DNA of 64,000 bases, taken from Streptomyces atratus (GTDB lineage: Bacteria; Actinomycetota; Actinomycetes; Streptomycetales; Streptomycetaceae). Positions 32,742 to 41,562 of the stretch are shown piece after piece; position 1 is the stretch's first letter; every line of letters begins with the position of its first letter. A program made the translations under genes and the position numbers. The notes beneath the pieces were generated by a model. The model made no database searches, was not told where the DNA came from, and was given only the letters and a program-made list of their open reading frames with translations. The stretch covers positions 1-64,000 of the forward strand of contig NZ_FPJO01000023.1 in assembly GCF_900119365.1 (NCBI RefSeq), in the 5' to 3' direction.

Positions 32742-33602
32742 TCAGAACGAGGCGATGACGCGGTCGGCGAGGATGTAGACGTTCTCCTTGCCGCAGGAGA
32801 AGGTCAGGGCGTACGCGCCGGAGACACCGGAGCCGCCCAGCAGCACCGGGTGCTCACCGTCGCGCAGCGAACCGGCCAGACGCTCGGCCGTCTCGCGGTG
32901 CCCGGGGGTCATGCAGAGCGTGGTGCCGTCGGCGAAGACATAGACGTCGAGCGTGCCGAGCGGGCCGGGGCGCACATCGGCGAGCTCCGTACGGCTGTCG
33001 GCGAGCTCTTCGAGGCGGTTCACGGTGCGCTCGTGGTCGGTGACGACCGGGGTCTGCACCGGTACGAAGTCGGGGTGCGAGGGGTGCCGGCGACGGGCGG
33101 CGGCCAGCTCGGGGGAGTCCTCGGCGAACTCCGCCGTCCCGGGCAGCTCGGTCACGTCGGCCAGCTCCGTCAGCTCCGCCAGCTCGTCGAGGGCTTCGCC
33201 GGCGTCGAGGTCCATCGCGTCCAGGCCCACGAAGTCGGCCTGGCGGGGCATGAAGAACGGGATGTCCTCGCCCGCACCGGTCAGGCCGCCCAGCAGGGAC
33301 GGGGCATCGGCGGCATCGCGTGCCTCCTGGGTGGCCCAGAAGGCCCGGGCCTCGGCGAGCTCGCGCTCGCGTTCCTCGGCGAGCGCCTCGGCGACGGCCG
33401 CGCGTATCTCGGCGACGGGGGTGACGGTGCCGCGGCTCTGCGCGGGCACGGCGATGCCGTGTGCACGGGCCTCGGCGAGCTCCGAACGAAGGGCCGTGAC
33501 CTGCTTGCGCAGCCCGTGAGCAGCGTGCAGAGCAGCAGCGCCCACGGCCGTGGCGGCGGCGGTGGTCAGCAACAGGGCAAGAGACATGGCGCTCACTGAC
33601 AT
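32742..33602 (-). CDS. hypothetical protein with one N-terminal membrane helix
   Basis: 286 residues. An N-terminal hydrophobic helix (LALLLTTAAATAVGAAALHAAHG) is followed by a coiled coil (RKQVTALRSELAEARAHG; EALAEERERELAEARAFWATQ), an acidic Leu/Glu-rich stretch with LAELTELADVTELP, and a compact C-terminal part with DVYVFADGTTLCMTPGHRETAERLAG and YALTFSCGKENVYILADRVI. No known domain is recognised. The start is ATG 33602 or 33587. Probably membrane-tethered with the bulk in the cytoplasm. Confidence 0.8.
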   Translation of the reverse strand: MSVSAMSLALLLTTAAATAVGAAALHAAHGLRKQVTALRSELAEARAHGIAVPAQSRGTVTPVAEIRAAVAEALAEERERELAEARAFWATQEARDAADAPSLLGGLTGAGEDIPFFMPRQADFVGLDAMDLDAGEALDELAELTELADVTELPGTAEFAEDSPELAAARRRHPSHPDFVPVQTPVVTDHERTVNRLEELADSRTELADVRPGPLGTLDVYVFADGTTLCMTPGHRETAERLAGSLRDGEHPVLLGGSGVSGAYALTFSCGKENVYILADRVIASF

Positions 33603-33746
33603 ACTCCCGGTTTCAATTGATTCCCCGACTTCCTACATCAGCTTGTCCCCTACCTGCACCCTGTGTCAGTGCATTACGTCACGAATTGGACAGGTCTTTG
33701 GGCCTGGGGTTTAACCCTGGTGTGGGTGTGGCCTGCGGGAATGACT

Positions 33747-33779
33747 CTCCCCCAGGAGATAGATCACATCCTGGGGGAG
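33747..33779. terminator. terminator-like hairpin upstream of the hypothetical gene, downstream of thiolase
   Basis: An 11-bp perfect stem CTCCCCCAGGA / TCCTGGGGGAG with an 11-base loop. It lies 48 bases beyond the thiolase stop (minus strand), so it most likely ends the thiolase transcript. Confidence 0.75.
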
Positions 33780-33826
33780 ATTCGGTCACGGTCGGGGCTC
33801 GGAACCGGCCGCCTCGGGGGGTGTGC

Positions 33827-35047
33827 TCAGCTCAGGCGCTCGATGACCATCGCCATGCCCTGGCCGCCGCCCACGCACATGGTCTCCAGGCCGAACTGCT
33901 TGTCGTGGAACTGCAGGCTGTTGATCAGCGTGCCGGTGATCCGGGCGCCCGTCATGCCGAAGGGGTGGCCGACGGCGATCGCGCCGCCGTTGACGTTGAC
34001 CTTCTCCAGCGGCAGGCCGAGGTCGCGGTAGGAGGGGATCACCTGGGCGGCGAAGGCCTCGTTGATCTCGGCCAGGTCGATGTCGTCGATGGTCAGCCCG
34101 GCCCGCTTCAGCGCCTGCTTGCTGGCCTCCACCGGTCCGTACCCCATGATCTCGGGGGAGAGGCCACTGACGCCGGTGGAGACGATCCGGGCCAGCGGGG
34201 TCAGGCCCAGCTCGCGGGCCTTGGTGTCGGACATGATCACGAGTGCGGCGGCGCCGTCGTTGAGCGGGCAGCAGTTGCCGGCGGTGACCAGGCCGTCGGG
34301 GCGGAACACCGGCTTCAGGCCCTGCACGCCCTCCAGGGTGACGCCCGCGCGCGGGCCGTCGTCCTTGGTGACGACCGTGCCGTCGGGGGTGGTGACCGGG
34401 GTGATCTCGCGCTCCCAGAAGCCGTTCTTGAGGGCTTCCTCGGCGAGGTTCTGCGAGCGGACGCCGAACTCGTCCATGTCCTGGCGGGTGACGCCCTTGA
34501 GCCGGGCCAGGTTCTCCGCGGTCTGCCCCATCGCGATGTACGCGTCCGGGACCAGGCCGTCCTCGCGCGGGTCGTGCCAGTCGTCGCCGCCCTGCTCGGT
34601 GCGGGCCGCGGTGCGGGCCTCGGCGTCGGCGAACAGCGGGTTGTGCGTGTCCGGCCAGCTGTCGGAGTTGCCCTTCGAGAAGCGGGACACCATCTCGACG
34701 CCGGCCGAGATGAAGACGTCGCCCTCGCCGGCCTTGATGGCGTGCAGCGCCATCCGGCTGGTCTGCAGGGAGGACGAGCAGTAGCGGGTGATCGTACAGC
34801 CGGGAAGGTGGTCCATTCCCATCTGTACGGCGATGATGCGGCCCAGGTTGTTGCCCTGCTCGCCGCCGGGGAGGCCGCAGCCGAGCATCAGGTCGTCGAT
34901 GTCCTTCGGGTCCAGCTCGGGCACCTTCGCCAGCGCGGTCTGGATGATCGTGGCGGTCAGGTCGTCCGCGCGCAGGTCCTTCAGCGAACCCTTGAAGGCC
35001 CGGCCGATGGGGGAACGGGCTGCAGAGACGATCACGGCTTCGGGCAT
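33827..35047 (-). CDS. acetyl-CoA acetyltransferase (thiolase)
   Basis: 406 residues. It begins PEAVIVSAARSPIGRAFKGSL. The nucleophilic Cys is in RYCSSSLQT (about 91), with GNCCPLNDGAAALV, the acid/base His in VNVNGGAIAVGHPFGMTGAR and the second Cys in ETMCVGGGQGMAMV. All active-site residues are present. It either condenses two acetyl-CoA or cleaves 3-ketoacyl-CoA in fatty-acid breakdown. ATG 35047 is preferred to GTG 35050 by spacing from TTGGAG. A palindrome of TetR-operator type stands about 110 bases upstream. Confidence 0.96.
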   Translation of the reverse strand: MPEAVIVSAARSPIGRAFKGSLKDLRADDLTATIIQTALAKVPELDPKDIDDLMLGCGLPGGEQGNNLGRIIAVQMGMDHLPGCTITRYCSSSLQTSRMALHAIKAGEGDVFISAGVEMVSRFSKGNSDSWPDTHNPLFADAEARTAARTEQGGDDWHDPREDGLVPDAYIAMGQTAENLARLKGVTRQDMDEFGVRSQNLAEEALKNGFWEREITPVTTPDGTVVTKDDGPRAGVTLEGVQGLKPVFRPDGLVTAGNCCPLNDGAAALVIMSDTKARELGLTPLARIVSTGVSGLSPEIMGYGPVEASKQALKRAGLTIDDIDLAEINEAFAAQVIPSYRDLGLPLEKVNVNGGAIAVGHPFGMTGARITGTLINSLQFHDKQFGLETMCVGGGQGMAMVIERLS

Positions 35048-35157
35048 CACGCGGCTCCAAGAGGGCTGGAAGGCGGGTTCTGGCTGGTGCTGACTTGGAA
35101 GTTACCTGTACGTAGGCGCCGGGTCACCGGGCAGCGCATGTGACGCCGACCTCTTTT

Positions 35158-35173
35158 CTAAGCGACCGCTCAG
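35158..35173. promoter_or_regulatory. TetR-operator-like palindrome upstream of thiolase
   Basis: CTAAGCGACCGCTCAG is an imperfect 8+8 palindrome of the (A/T)AGCG..CGCT(T/C)A kind used by TetR regulators of fatty-acid degradation genes in actinomycetes. It is 110 bases upstream of the thiolase start. The regulator is not in the window. Confidence 0.4.
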
Positions 35174-35214
35174 TCCGACTGTACGGTCGATGGTGCGGCC
35201 GATTGTGTGGTCGA

Positions 35215-36339
35215 TCAATTGGCCGGGAGATTGCGCGGCTCCCCGTGCGACTCTCCTGTTTCCCCCGTCTCTGCTCTCTCTCGTGCCTCTCGTGCCTCTT
35301 CCGTTTCCCCGGGCACCCCCGTCTCTCCGGTCTCCTCGTGCGGCTCCGGGTGCGGCTCGGTGGTCGCGGGCAGGCGCCGCCGCCTGCGGTGCTTGAGGAG
35401 CGCCCAGGGCGCCCGTGCCCCCGTGACCTCCGTTCCGGCTTCCCTGGCCGCCTGGGAGGCCGCCTTGGCCACCGGCAGCATGTCCTCGCGCCGGGCCCCG
35501 TCCAGGCGGTCGGACTCCGGCCACAGCCCCAGCACCGCACAGAGCGTCGGCAGCACCGCCATCGCCGCCGTGGCGTAGCCCTCCGCCGACGGGTGGTAGT
35601 TGTCCGGCCCGAACAGCTCCCGCGGATTCGCCTCGAACTCCGGCCCGAGCAGATCGCCCAGCGACACGGTGCGCCCGCCCTGCTCCACCGAACCGATCGT
35701 CTGGGCCGCCGCCAGCTGCCGGCTCACCCGCCGGGCCAGCCAGCGCAGCGGCTGGTAGACCGGCTCGATCGTGCCCAGGTCCGGGCAGGTGCCGACCACG
35801 ATCTCCGCGCCCGCCGTACGCAGCCTGCGCACGGCGGTGGTCAGACAGCGCACCGACTGGGTGGCCGGCATCCGGTGCGTCACATCGTTCGCGCCGATCA
35901 TGATCACGCAGACGTCGGGCGTACGGGAGGGGTCGGCGAGCAGCAGCGAGACCTGCCGCTCCAGATCGTCGGACCGGGCACCCGGCTGCGCCACATTGCG
36001 CAGATCCACCGGCCGCTCGGAGACCGCCGCGAGCCCCGAGGCGAGCAGCGCCCCCGGGGTCTGCCCGGCCCGGTGCACCCCCTGCCCGGCCGCCGTCGAG
36101 TCGCCCAGCAACCCCAGCCGCAACGGGTCCGCGGGGCCGGCGAACGCCACCCCGTACTGCCCGTCCGCGCTCGGCGGAACCGGTGCGATCCCGCCGCCCA
36201 CCTGCCGTTTCGCCAGCTGGACCTCCGCCAGCAGTACGCCTACCGCCGCGGCGCCGAGCAACCCGATGCTGCCTCCGCCGTAGGCCGCGCCCGCCGCGAT
36301 CCGCCGTGCCACCCTTGCCCTTGACACAGTCCGGTCCAC
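35215..36339 (-). CDS. SGNH/GDSL-family hydrolase
   Basis: 374 residues. An N-terminal membrane helix (AAYGGGSIGLLGAAAVGVLLAE) is followed by SGNH blocks: LGLLGDSTAAGQG (catalytic Ser), NVAQPGARSDD (Gly block), MIGANDVTH (Asn block) and DNYHPSAEGYA (Asp/His). A Pro/Glu-rich tail follows. Probably a membrane-anchored esterase or lipase. AGGAGG overlaps the GTG at 36339; a second GTG at 36327 has it 11 bases upstream, so either start is possible. Confidence 0.92.
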   Translation of the reverse strand: MDRTVSRARVARRIAAGAAYGGGSIGLLGAAAVGVLLAEVQLAKRQVGGGIAPVPPSADGQYGVAFAGPADPLRLGLLGDSTAAGQGVHRAGQTPGALLASGLAAVSERPVDLRNVAQPGARSDDLERQVSLLLADPSRTPDVCVIMIGANDVTHRMPATQSVRCLTTAVRRLRTAGAEIVVGTCPDLGTIEPVYQPLRWLARRVSRQLAAAQTIGSVEQGGRTVSLGDLLGPEFEANPRELFGPDNYHPSAEGYATAAMAVLPTLCAVLGLWPESDRLDGARREDMLPVAKAASQAAREAGTEVTGARAPWALLKHRRRRRLPATTEPHPEPHEETGETGVPGETEEAREARERAETGETGESHGEPRNLPAN

Positions 36340-36467
36340 CTCCTCGTTGCCGTACCGCCGTACATACAGCTAACTGCCCCGCAGCGGCCGTCGCTCAATC
36401 GCTTCACCCAATCTCGTGCCCGTACGCATACCCTTGCCGCACCATCTCGGAGACCCCGGAGTACACG

Positions 36468-37874
36468 GTGCAATTCCACGATTCGATGATCAGTCTCGTA
36501 GGCAATACCCCGCTGGTGAGGCTGCGCAGTGTGACGGCCGGCATCCAGGCGACGGTCCTGGCCAAGGTCGAGTACTTCAACCCCGGCGGTTCGGTCAAGG
36601 ACCGCATCGCCCTGCGGATGATCGAGGCCGCCGAACAGAGCGGCGACCTGCAGCCCGGCGGCACCATCGTCGAGCCGACCAGTGGCAACACGGGCGTCGG
36701 CCTCGCGATCGTCGCCCAGCAGAAGGGGTACAAGTGCATCTTCGTCTGCCCGGACAAGGTGTCCACGGACAAGATCAATGTGCTGCGCGCCTACGGTGCC
36801 GAGGTCGTCGTCTGCCCGACGGCCGTTGACCCCGAGCACCCCGACTCGTACTACAACGTCTCCGACCGCCTGGTCCGCGAGACACCGGGAGCCTGGAAGC
36901 CCGACCAGTACTCCAACCCCAACAACCCGCGTTCCCACTACGAGACCACCGGTCCCGAGCTGTGGGAGCAGACGGACGGGAAGATCACCCACTTCGTCGC
37001 GGGCGTCGGCACCGGCGGCACGATCAGCGGCACCGGCCGCTATCTGAAGGAAGTCAGCGGCGGCTCGGTGAAGGTGATCGGGGCCGACCCGGAGGGCTCG
37101 GTCTACTCCGGCGGCTCCGGGCGCCCCTACCTCGTCGAGGGCGTCGGCGAGGACTTCTGGCCGAGCGCCTACGACCGTACGGTCACGGACGAGATCGTCG
37201 CCGTGTCCGACAAGGACTCCTTCCAGATGACCCGCCGTCTCGCCAAGGAGGAGGGCCTGCTGGTCGGCGGCTCCTGCGGCATGGCGGTGGTCGGCGCACT
37301 GGAGGTGGCCAAGCGCCTGGGCCCGGACGACGTGGTCGTCGTCCTGCTGCCCGACAGCGGCCGCGGATATCTGAGCAAGATCTTCAACGACGAGTGGATG
37401 GCGGACTACGGCTTCCTGGAGGACACCGGCCCGTCCGCGCGCGTCGCCGATGTGCTCGACCACAAGGCCGGTCCGATCCCGACGCTCGTCCACATGCACC
37501 CGGAGGAGACCGTCGGCGAGGCGATCGACGTGCTGCGCGAGTACGGCGTCTCGCAGATGCCGATCGTGAAGCCGGGCGCCGGACACCCGGACGTGATGGC
37601 CGCCGAGGTCATCGGTTCGGTGGTGGAGCGGGAGCTGCTCAACGCTCTCTTCGCCCAGCGCGCCTCGCTCTCCGACTCGCTGGAGAAGCACATGTCGCCG
37701 CCGCTGCCGCAGGTCGGCTCCGGCGAACCGGTCGAGGACCTGATGGCGGTGCTCGGCGGCACGAACACCGCCGACGCGGCGATCGTGCTGGTGGAGGGCA
37801 AGCCGAAGGGTGTGGTCAGCCGCCAGGACCTGCTGGCGTTCCTCGCCAAGGACGCGACGACCGGCAAGGCGTAG
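36468..37874 (+). CDS. cystathionine beta-synthase
   Basis: 468 residues. PLP domain: ISLVGNTPLVRL, PLP-lysine loop NPGGSVKDRIA (about 38-48), substrate loop EPTSGNTGVGLAI, PLP-phosphate loop GVGTGGTISGTGRY and LLVGGSCG. A pair of CBS modules makes up residues about 345-460 (LVHMHPEETVGEAIDVLREYGVSQMPIVK; EPVEDLMAVLGG...VLVEGKPKGVVSRQDLLAFL). It makes cystathionine from homocysteine and serine in reverse transsulfuration. GTG 36468 has CCGGAG upstream and gives the usual start. Confidence 0.96.
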   Translation: MQFHDSMISLVGNTPLVRLRSVTAGIQATVLAKVEYFNPGGSVKDRIALRMIEAAEQSGDLQPGGTIVEPTSGNTGVGLAIVAQQKGYKCIFVCPDKVSTDKINVLRAYGAEVVVCPTAVDPEHPDSYYNVSDRLVRETPGAWKPDQYSNPNNPRSHYETTGPELWEQTDGKITHFVAGVGTGGTISGTGRYLKEVSGGSVKVIGADPEGSVYSGGSGRPYLVEGVGEDFWPSAYDRTVTDEIVAVSDKDSFQMTRRLAKEEGLLVGGSCGMAVVGALEVAKRLGPDDVVVVLLPDSGRGYLSKIFNDEWMADYGFLEDTGPSARVADVLDHKAGPIPTLVHMHPEETVGEAIDVLREYGVSQMPIVKPGAGHPDVMAAEVIGSVVERELLNALFAQRASLSDSLEKHMSPPLPQVGSGEPVEDLMAVLGGTNTADAAIVLVEGKPKGVVSRQDLLAFLAKDATTGKA

Positions 37875-38165
37875 CGCCCGGCGCCGTGGGTCCGGGCTTC
37901 GCGAAAACGGTACGAGCGCGACACGTTCACGCAGCACCGGCTTAACACGGGTCCGGCAGATTGACGGGTGTCGGCAGGGAGACCCGCCGACATCCGATAC
38001 GGCGACACGGACAACGGAGCGGCTCCCGGACCTCCATCGTCGCCAGGACGCGGTGACCGGCCCTGACCCGGACCGTGTTCCTCGCGGGGACCGCCGTCGT
38101 CCCGCCCCCTGGGCAACCGGGGGTGCGGCGGTCCCCGCGACACATCCATGTCCTGGGGACCTGCG
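37875..38165. other. non-coding stretch after cystathionine beta-synthase
   Basis: About 290 bases with normal GC. Open frames here lack ribosome binding sites and known motifs. Nothing functional is recognised. Confidence 0.4.
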
Positions 38166-38196
38166 GGCCCCCGGGCGCCTCAGTATCCCGGGGGCC
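38166..38196. terminator. hairpin terminator
   Basis: A perfect 10-bp stem GGCCCCCGGG / CCCGGGGGCC with an 11-base loop, 20 bases beyond the stop of the small minus-strand gene. Confidence 0.65.
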
Positions 38197-38215
38197 GCTC
38201 CGCAGCCCACGGCCG

Positions 38216-38425
38216 TCAGGCCTCCCAGTCGGAGTCCGCACGTCCGGGACGGCGGGAGAACCACGGCCGGTTACGGGCGGCGTGCACGGCATTGACCGCG
38301 ACGATCCCGAGCCAGGCGACGACCAGGCCCCCGGTGTGGGCGGTCGAGGCGCCGATCGCCGACAGCGGGACGGCCAGAACCAGCGAGAAAGTGAGAGTTG
38401 ACAGGGGCTTCGACCTGCCCGCCAT
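38216..38425 (-). CDS. small membrane protein, possibly truncated
   Basis: From ATG 38425 the frame gives 69 residues with two hydrophobic helices (STLTFSLVLAVPLSAIGAS and GGLVVAWLGIVAVNAVHAA) and a basic tail ending RPGRADSDWEA. There is no convincing ribosome binding site before the ATG. The frame stays open upstream to 38560 with unlike composition. It may be an intact small protein or the tail of a gene cut when the neighbouring region was acquired. Confidence 0.45.
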   Translation of the reverse strand: MAGRSKPLSTLTFSLVLAVPLSAIGASTAHTGGLVVAWLGIVAVNAVHAARNRPWFSRRPGRADSDWEA

Positions 38426-38540
38426 CAATGGGACAGACGTCAACGCAACGCGGTTTCGGTCTGAAGATGACAGTGAGGGCCGGATGGGGAGACTGCGACC
38501 TCCCCGCACCGTGGGAGCGGGTAAGCCACCGCACGCACGG

Positions 38541-38585
38541 CAGTGCCGGTTCCCAAGCACTGGCTGTGCTTGGGAACCGGCACTG
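38541..38585. terminator. strong hairpin bounding the RiPP-like region
   Basis: A perfect 19-bp stem CAGTGCCGGTTCCCAAGCA / TGCTTGGGAACCGGCACTG with a 7-base loop. It starts 12 bases beyond the stop of the 57-aa gene on the minus strand and so should end the RiPP-like transcript. Confidence 0.85.
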
Positions 38586-38596
38586 TACGAGGTGAG

Positions 38597-38770
38597 TCAG
38601 CCTTCGGCGTGCTCTTCGGACACGATCTGCTGACGCAGTTCCACAAGCGCCCGCAGTGCCTGGCTGTACATTTGGATGCTCTTCTCGTTGTGGGCGTCGA
38701 CGGCGGTCTTGACCTCCTTGAACGTCTTGGCGATGGTCGCGTCCAGGGTGTTCTTGTCGATGCCGTTCAT
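38597..38770 (-). CDS. 57-aa protein of unknown function in the RiPP-like region
   Basis: The frame from ATG 38770 gives 57 residues, MNGIDKNTLDATIAKTFKEV at the start, then KTAVDAHNEKSIQMYSQALRALVELRQQIVSEEHAEG. A good site GGAGATAAGAAC precedes the ATG. It is predicted to be one long amphipathic helix, charged, without Cys or membrane segment. It is below the size limit of many gene finders. It lies between a palindromic upstream element and a perfect terminator, so it is probably a transcription unit of its own. Not recognised; could be a regulator partner or a remnant leader-binding protein. Confidence 0.75.
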   Translation of the reverse strand: MNGIDKNTLDATIAKTFKEVKTAVDAHNEKSIQMYSQALRALVELRQQIVSEEHAEG

Positions 38771-38796
38771 GTTCTTATCTCCGTTTTGTGGGGGAT

Positions 38797-38818
38797 GGTC
38801 AGTCTAGGCTGACTGACC
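38797..38818. promoter_or_regulatory. palindrome upstream of the 57-aa gene
   Basis: GGTCAGTC (38797-38804) and GACTGACC (38811-38818) form an 8-bp perfect inverted repeat with a TAGGCT centre, 27 bases upstream of the ATG. It is a candidate operator. A second loose inverted repeat (GTGTGCAG...CTGCACAC, about 38840-38880) lies behind it. Confidence 0.5.
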
Positions 38819-38951
38819 AAGAGGTGATGCTCTGCCACGGTGTGCAGGCCTTGGCGTGCTCGGTGCCTCTGCACACGGTGATGAGGGAGCCGGTGGTGGG
38901 TGAGCAGGGCACCGGCTGCTGCTGTCGCAACCACGCAGACGCGTCTGCGCG

Positions 38952-40409
38952 TTAGATCAACTCCTTCTCTTGCGGGGACAGATCGGGTGGAGTGCGCAGT
39001 CCGTGGTGCTTACGGAGTGCGGACTGCGCGGCGAAGTATCCGCACATGCCATGCACGGACGGCCCCGGCGGGGTGGCCGACGAGCACAGGAACACGCCAG
39101 GCAGGGGTGTCTTGTACGGGTCCCGGCGCACGGTCGGGCGTGCCAGTGACTGACGCAGGGTCATGGCGCCGGAAGCGATGTCACCGCCCACGTAGTTCGG
39201 GTTGTACGTCTCGTACTGCATGGCCGAGAGCCCGCGGGAGGCGATGACGGTGTCGCTGAACCCGGGCGCGTACTCCTCGATGCGCCGGCGGATCAGGTCG
39301 ACGGGGTCGCGGGTGTCGCCGTTGGGGACGTGGGCGTACGCCCATACGGGCCGCTTGCCACCAGAGGTGCGGGACGGGTCGGTGACGGCCGGGTCGACGA
39401 CCAGCACGAAGGGGTCGGCGACGCGTTCTCCTGCGGCGGTGGCGGTTTCCTGTCGGACGATGTCGGCGTGGGTGCCGCCGAGGTGCACCGTGCCGGCCTG
39501 GCGTACGAGCGGGTTGCTCCAGGGGATGGGCTCGCTGACGAGGAAGTCAGCCTTTGCCGCTCCCGGTCCATATCGGTATCGGCACAAGGCGCGCGCGTAC
39601 CGGGCGGGGAGCCGTTGCCCGGCGATGGAGAGGAATTCCTTGGGGCTGATGTCCAGCATGACCAGTGGGATATCGCCGAGTTCGGCCAGGTCACGAACGT
39701 GATGGCCGGTATGGAAGACACCGCCGTGTGCGGTGATGTCGGCCGCCATGGCCTCCGCGATGCGTGCGCTGCCGCCTTCCGAGAGGGGCCAGCCGGTGCT
39801 GTGGGCGGCATGGCCGAGGAGCATCGCGACCGCTGCCGAGGCCAGCGAGGGAAGCTTCCCGACGGCGTGCGCGGCCACTCCGGTCAGCAGAGCCCGTGCC
39901 GGTTCGCTGGTGAATGCCGTACGGGTGGTGCCGTGGGCCAGTGCACGGGACGCGAGCAGCAGTGCCGCACGCAAGTCCTGCGGCAGGGACCGTTGATGGG
40001 ACAGGAGCAGATCGACGACGGAACCGGAGCGAGCGGCCAGGGGGGCCATGACGCGGGTCCGGCGCGGGCCGTCGGCGCCGAGGTGCTCGGCGGTGCGGGT
40101 GATGCTGCGCCATGCCGCTGCCGCGCTGCCGTCGGGCAGGGGGTGCGCGTAGGGCATGTCGGGTTGCAACAGCCGTACGCCGCGGGCTTCCAGGCCGAAC
40201 TGGCGGAAGAACGAGGAGGCGGCTGCCATCGGGTGGACTGCCGAGCAGATGTCGTGCGGTACGTCGAGGTCGAACAGCGGCGCGGTGCGCAGACCGCCGC
40301 CGATGGTGTTGGCCTTCTCGAACAGGGAGACCTTGAGTCCGGCTCTGGCGAGGGTCACTGCGGCGGCGAGGCCGTTGGGCCCGGTGCCGACGATCGCGGC
40401 ATCGGTCAT
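38952..40409 (-). CDS. phytoene-dehydrogenase-like FAD oxidoreductase
   Basis: 485 residues. Starts at ATG 40409 with the FAD motif TDAAIVGTGPNGLAAAVTLARAGLKVSLFEKANTIGG. A long substrate-like region follows, and the end FLCSSATPPGPSVHGMCGYFAAQSALRKH matches the late FAD motif of phytoene desaturase/amine oxidase relatives. Enzymes of this kind occur in several RiPP clusters, including type-B linaridin clusters as I recall. It overlaps the upstream ABC fragment by 4 bp (ATGA), so it was once in an operon with it. It looks intact, although its operon is broken. Confidence 0.88.
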   Translation of the reverse strand: MTDAAIVGTGPNGLAAAVTLARAGLKVSLFEKANTIGGGLRTAPLFDLDVPHDICSAVHPMAAASSFFRQFGLEARGVRLLQPDMPYAHPLPDGSAAAAWRSITRTAEHLGADGPRRTRVMAPLAARSGSVVDLLLSHQRSLPQDLRAALLLASRALAHGTTRTAFTSEPARALLTGVAAHAVGKLPSLASAAVAMLLGHAAHSTGWPLSEGGSARIAEAMAADITAHGGVFHTGHHVRDLAELGDIPLVMLDISPKEFLSIAGQRLPARYARALCRYRYGPGAAKADFLVSEPIPWSNPLVRQAGTVHLGGTHADIVRQETATAAGERVADPFVLVVDPAVTDPSRTSGGKRPVWAYAHVPNGDTRDPVDLIRRRIEEYAPGFSDTVIASRGLSAMQYETYNPNYVGGDIASGAMTLRQSLARPTVRRDPYKTPLPGVFLCSSATPPGPSVHGMCGYFAAQSALRKHHGLRTPPDLSPQEKELI

Positions 40410-41252
40410 GAAGAGGCTCCCGCGGGAGTGAGCTGCTGGCTGGCCAGCCGTCGGTAGGTGTCGTCATGGTCCATCAACTCGGCATGGGTGCCACGAGCGC
40501 GCAACTGCCCGCCCTCGATGACGAGGATGCGGTCGGCGCCGATGGTGGTGGAGATGCGGTGCGCGATGGTGAGGACCTGACAGCGGGCACCGATGGTGCT
40601 GAGGGCGTCTCGCAAGGCAGTCTCGGAATCGGAGTCGAGGTTCGAGGTGGCCTCGTCGAGCAGCAATACATCAGGCCGGGTCAACAGGGCGCGGGCGATA
40701 GCCAGGCGCTGGCGCTGCCCACCGGACAAGCCGGTGCCGCCTTCCCCGAGTTCGGTGTCCAGCCCCTTGGGCAGGGCCGCGATCACCTCGGTGAGGTGAG
40801 CCGCTTCCACCGCCTGAGCGACGTCCTCCGCGGTGGCATCGGGCTGGGCGTACACGAGGTTCTCCCGCACGGTGCCGCGCATGAGCGGAGCTTCCTGTTC
40901 GACCAGGCCGATACGGGCTCTCAGCTCGGAAAGCGGCATGGCTGCCGTGTTGCTGCCCGAGATGCGGATCGAGCCCTGGTCGGGTGTGTGGAAGCGCTCG
41001 ATGAGCTGGAACAGAGTGGTCTTGCCGGCACCGGACGGGCCGACGATCGCGGTCACTCCGGTGGCGGGAAGCGTGAACGACACCGCGTTCACAGCCGGGA
41101 TGCCGACATCTGCGTAGGAGAAGGTCACGTTCTCGAACTCGACTGCGGGAGCAGTCCGGTCGACGGCCGCCGGGCGGATCCGTCGGTGCTCTCCTGCTCG
41201 ATGCCGGCCAGGTCCTGGACCCGGTCGATGGCGGCGCGGGGGAATAGGCCGC
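40406..41252 (-). pseudogene. ABC exporter, C-terminal part only, frameshifted
   Basis: The ATPase domain is complete: VTFSYADVGIPAV, Walker A GPSGAGKTT, signature LSGGQRQRLAIARALL, Walker B VLLLDEATSNLD, H-loop IAHR. Upstream of it a second frame gives the domain linker PRAAIDRVQDLAGIEQESTD, typical of ABC exporters of the TMD-NBD type. The frame changes at about 41160-41185. Before that the sequence switches to a methyltransferase, so the whole membrane domain (about 300 residues) is missing. The fragment cannot form an exporter as it stands. Confidence 0.8.
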
Positions 41253-41558
41253 GTCGAACGATCCCCGAAGAGCCAGGGGCTGACGGAAGTCGGCCTCCAC
41301 CAGGGACACGTTGGTGGGGACGCCCTTGGTACGGAACCCGTCCAGCATCGGCCTGGAGTTGTCCACGCCGACCACTTCAGCGGCGATGGCGGCCACTGGG
41401 ATGGCGACACGGCCGGTGCCCACACCGATTTCCAGTACGCGTGCACCGGTTACGTACGGACGCAGTCGGTCGACGGCCTCCTCGGCCGGCATGGCGGGCG
41501 CGATGAGCGAGTCGTAGACGGATGCCACCGCAGTGCCGTACTGCACGTCCTGGTTCAC
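41246..41558 (-). pseudogene. SAM methyltransferase, N-terminal part only
   Basis: From GTG 41558 the frame gives VQYGTAVASVYDSLIAPAMP, then SAM motif I ARVLEIGVGTGRVAIPVA and VVGVDNSRPMLDGF, then SLVEADFRQPLALRGSFDAAY. After about 105 residues it runs straight into the linker of an ABC exporter at about 41246-41252. In class I methyltransferases this is only half of the domain. In linaridin clusters a methyltransferase of this type dimethylates the N-terminal alanine. The start overlaps the stop of the remnant before it (GTGA). Confidence 0.8.
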
Positions 41559-41562
41559 GGGT

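Noticed and set aside
40406..41446. Reading the ABC fragment as an intact 346-aa ATPase.
   Set aside because: The first part of that frame is Arg/Pro-rich and out of frame with the methyltransferase and exporter linker seen in the other two frames. It is a fusion scar.
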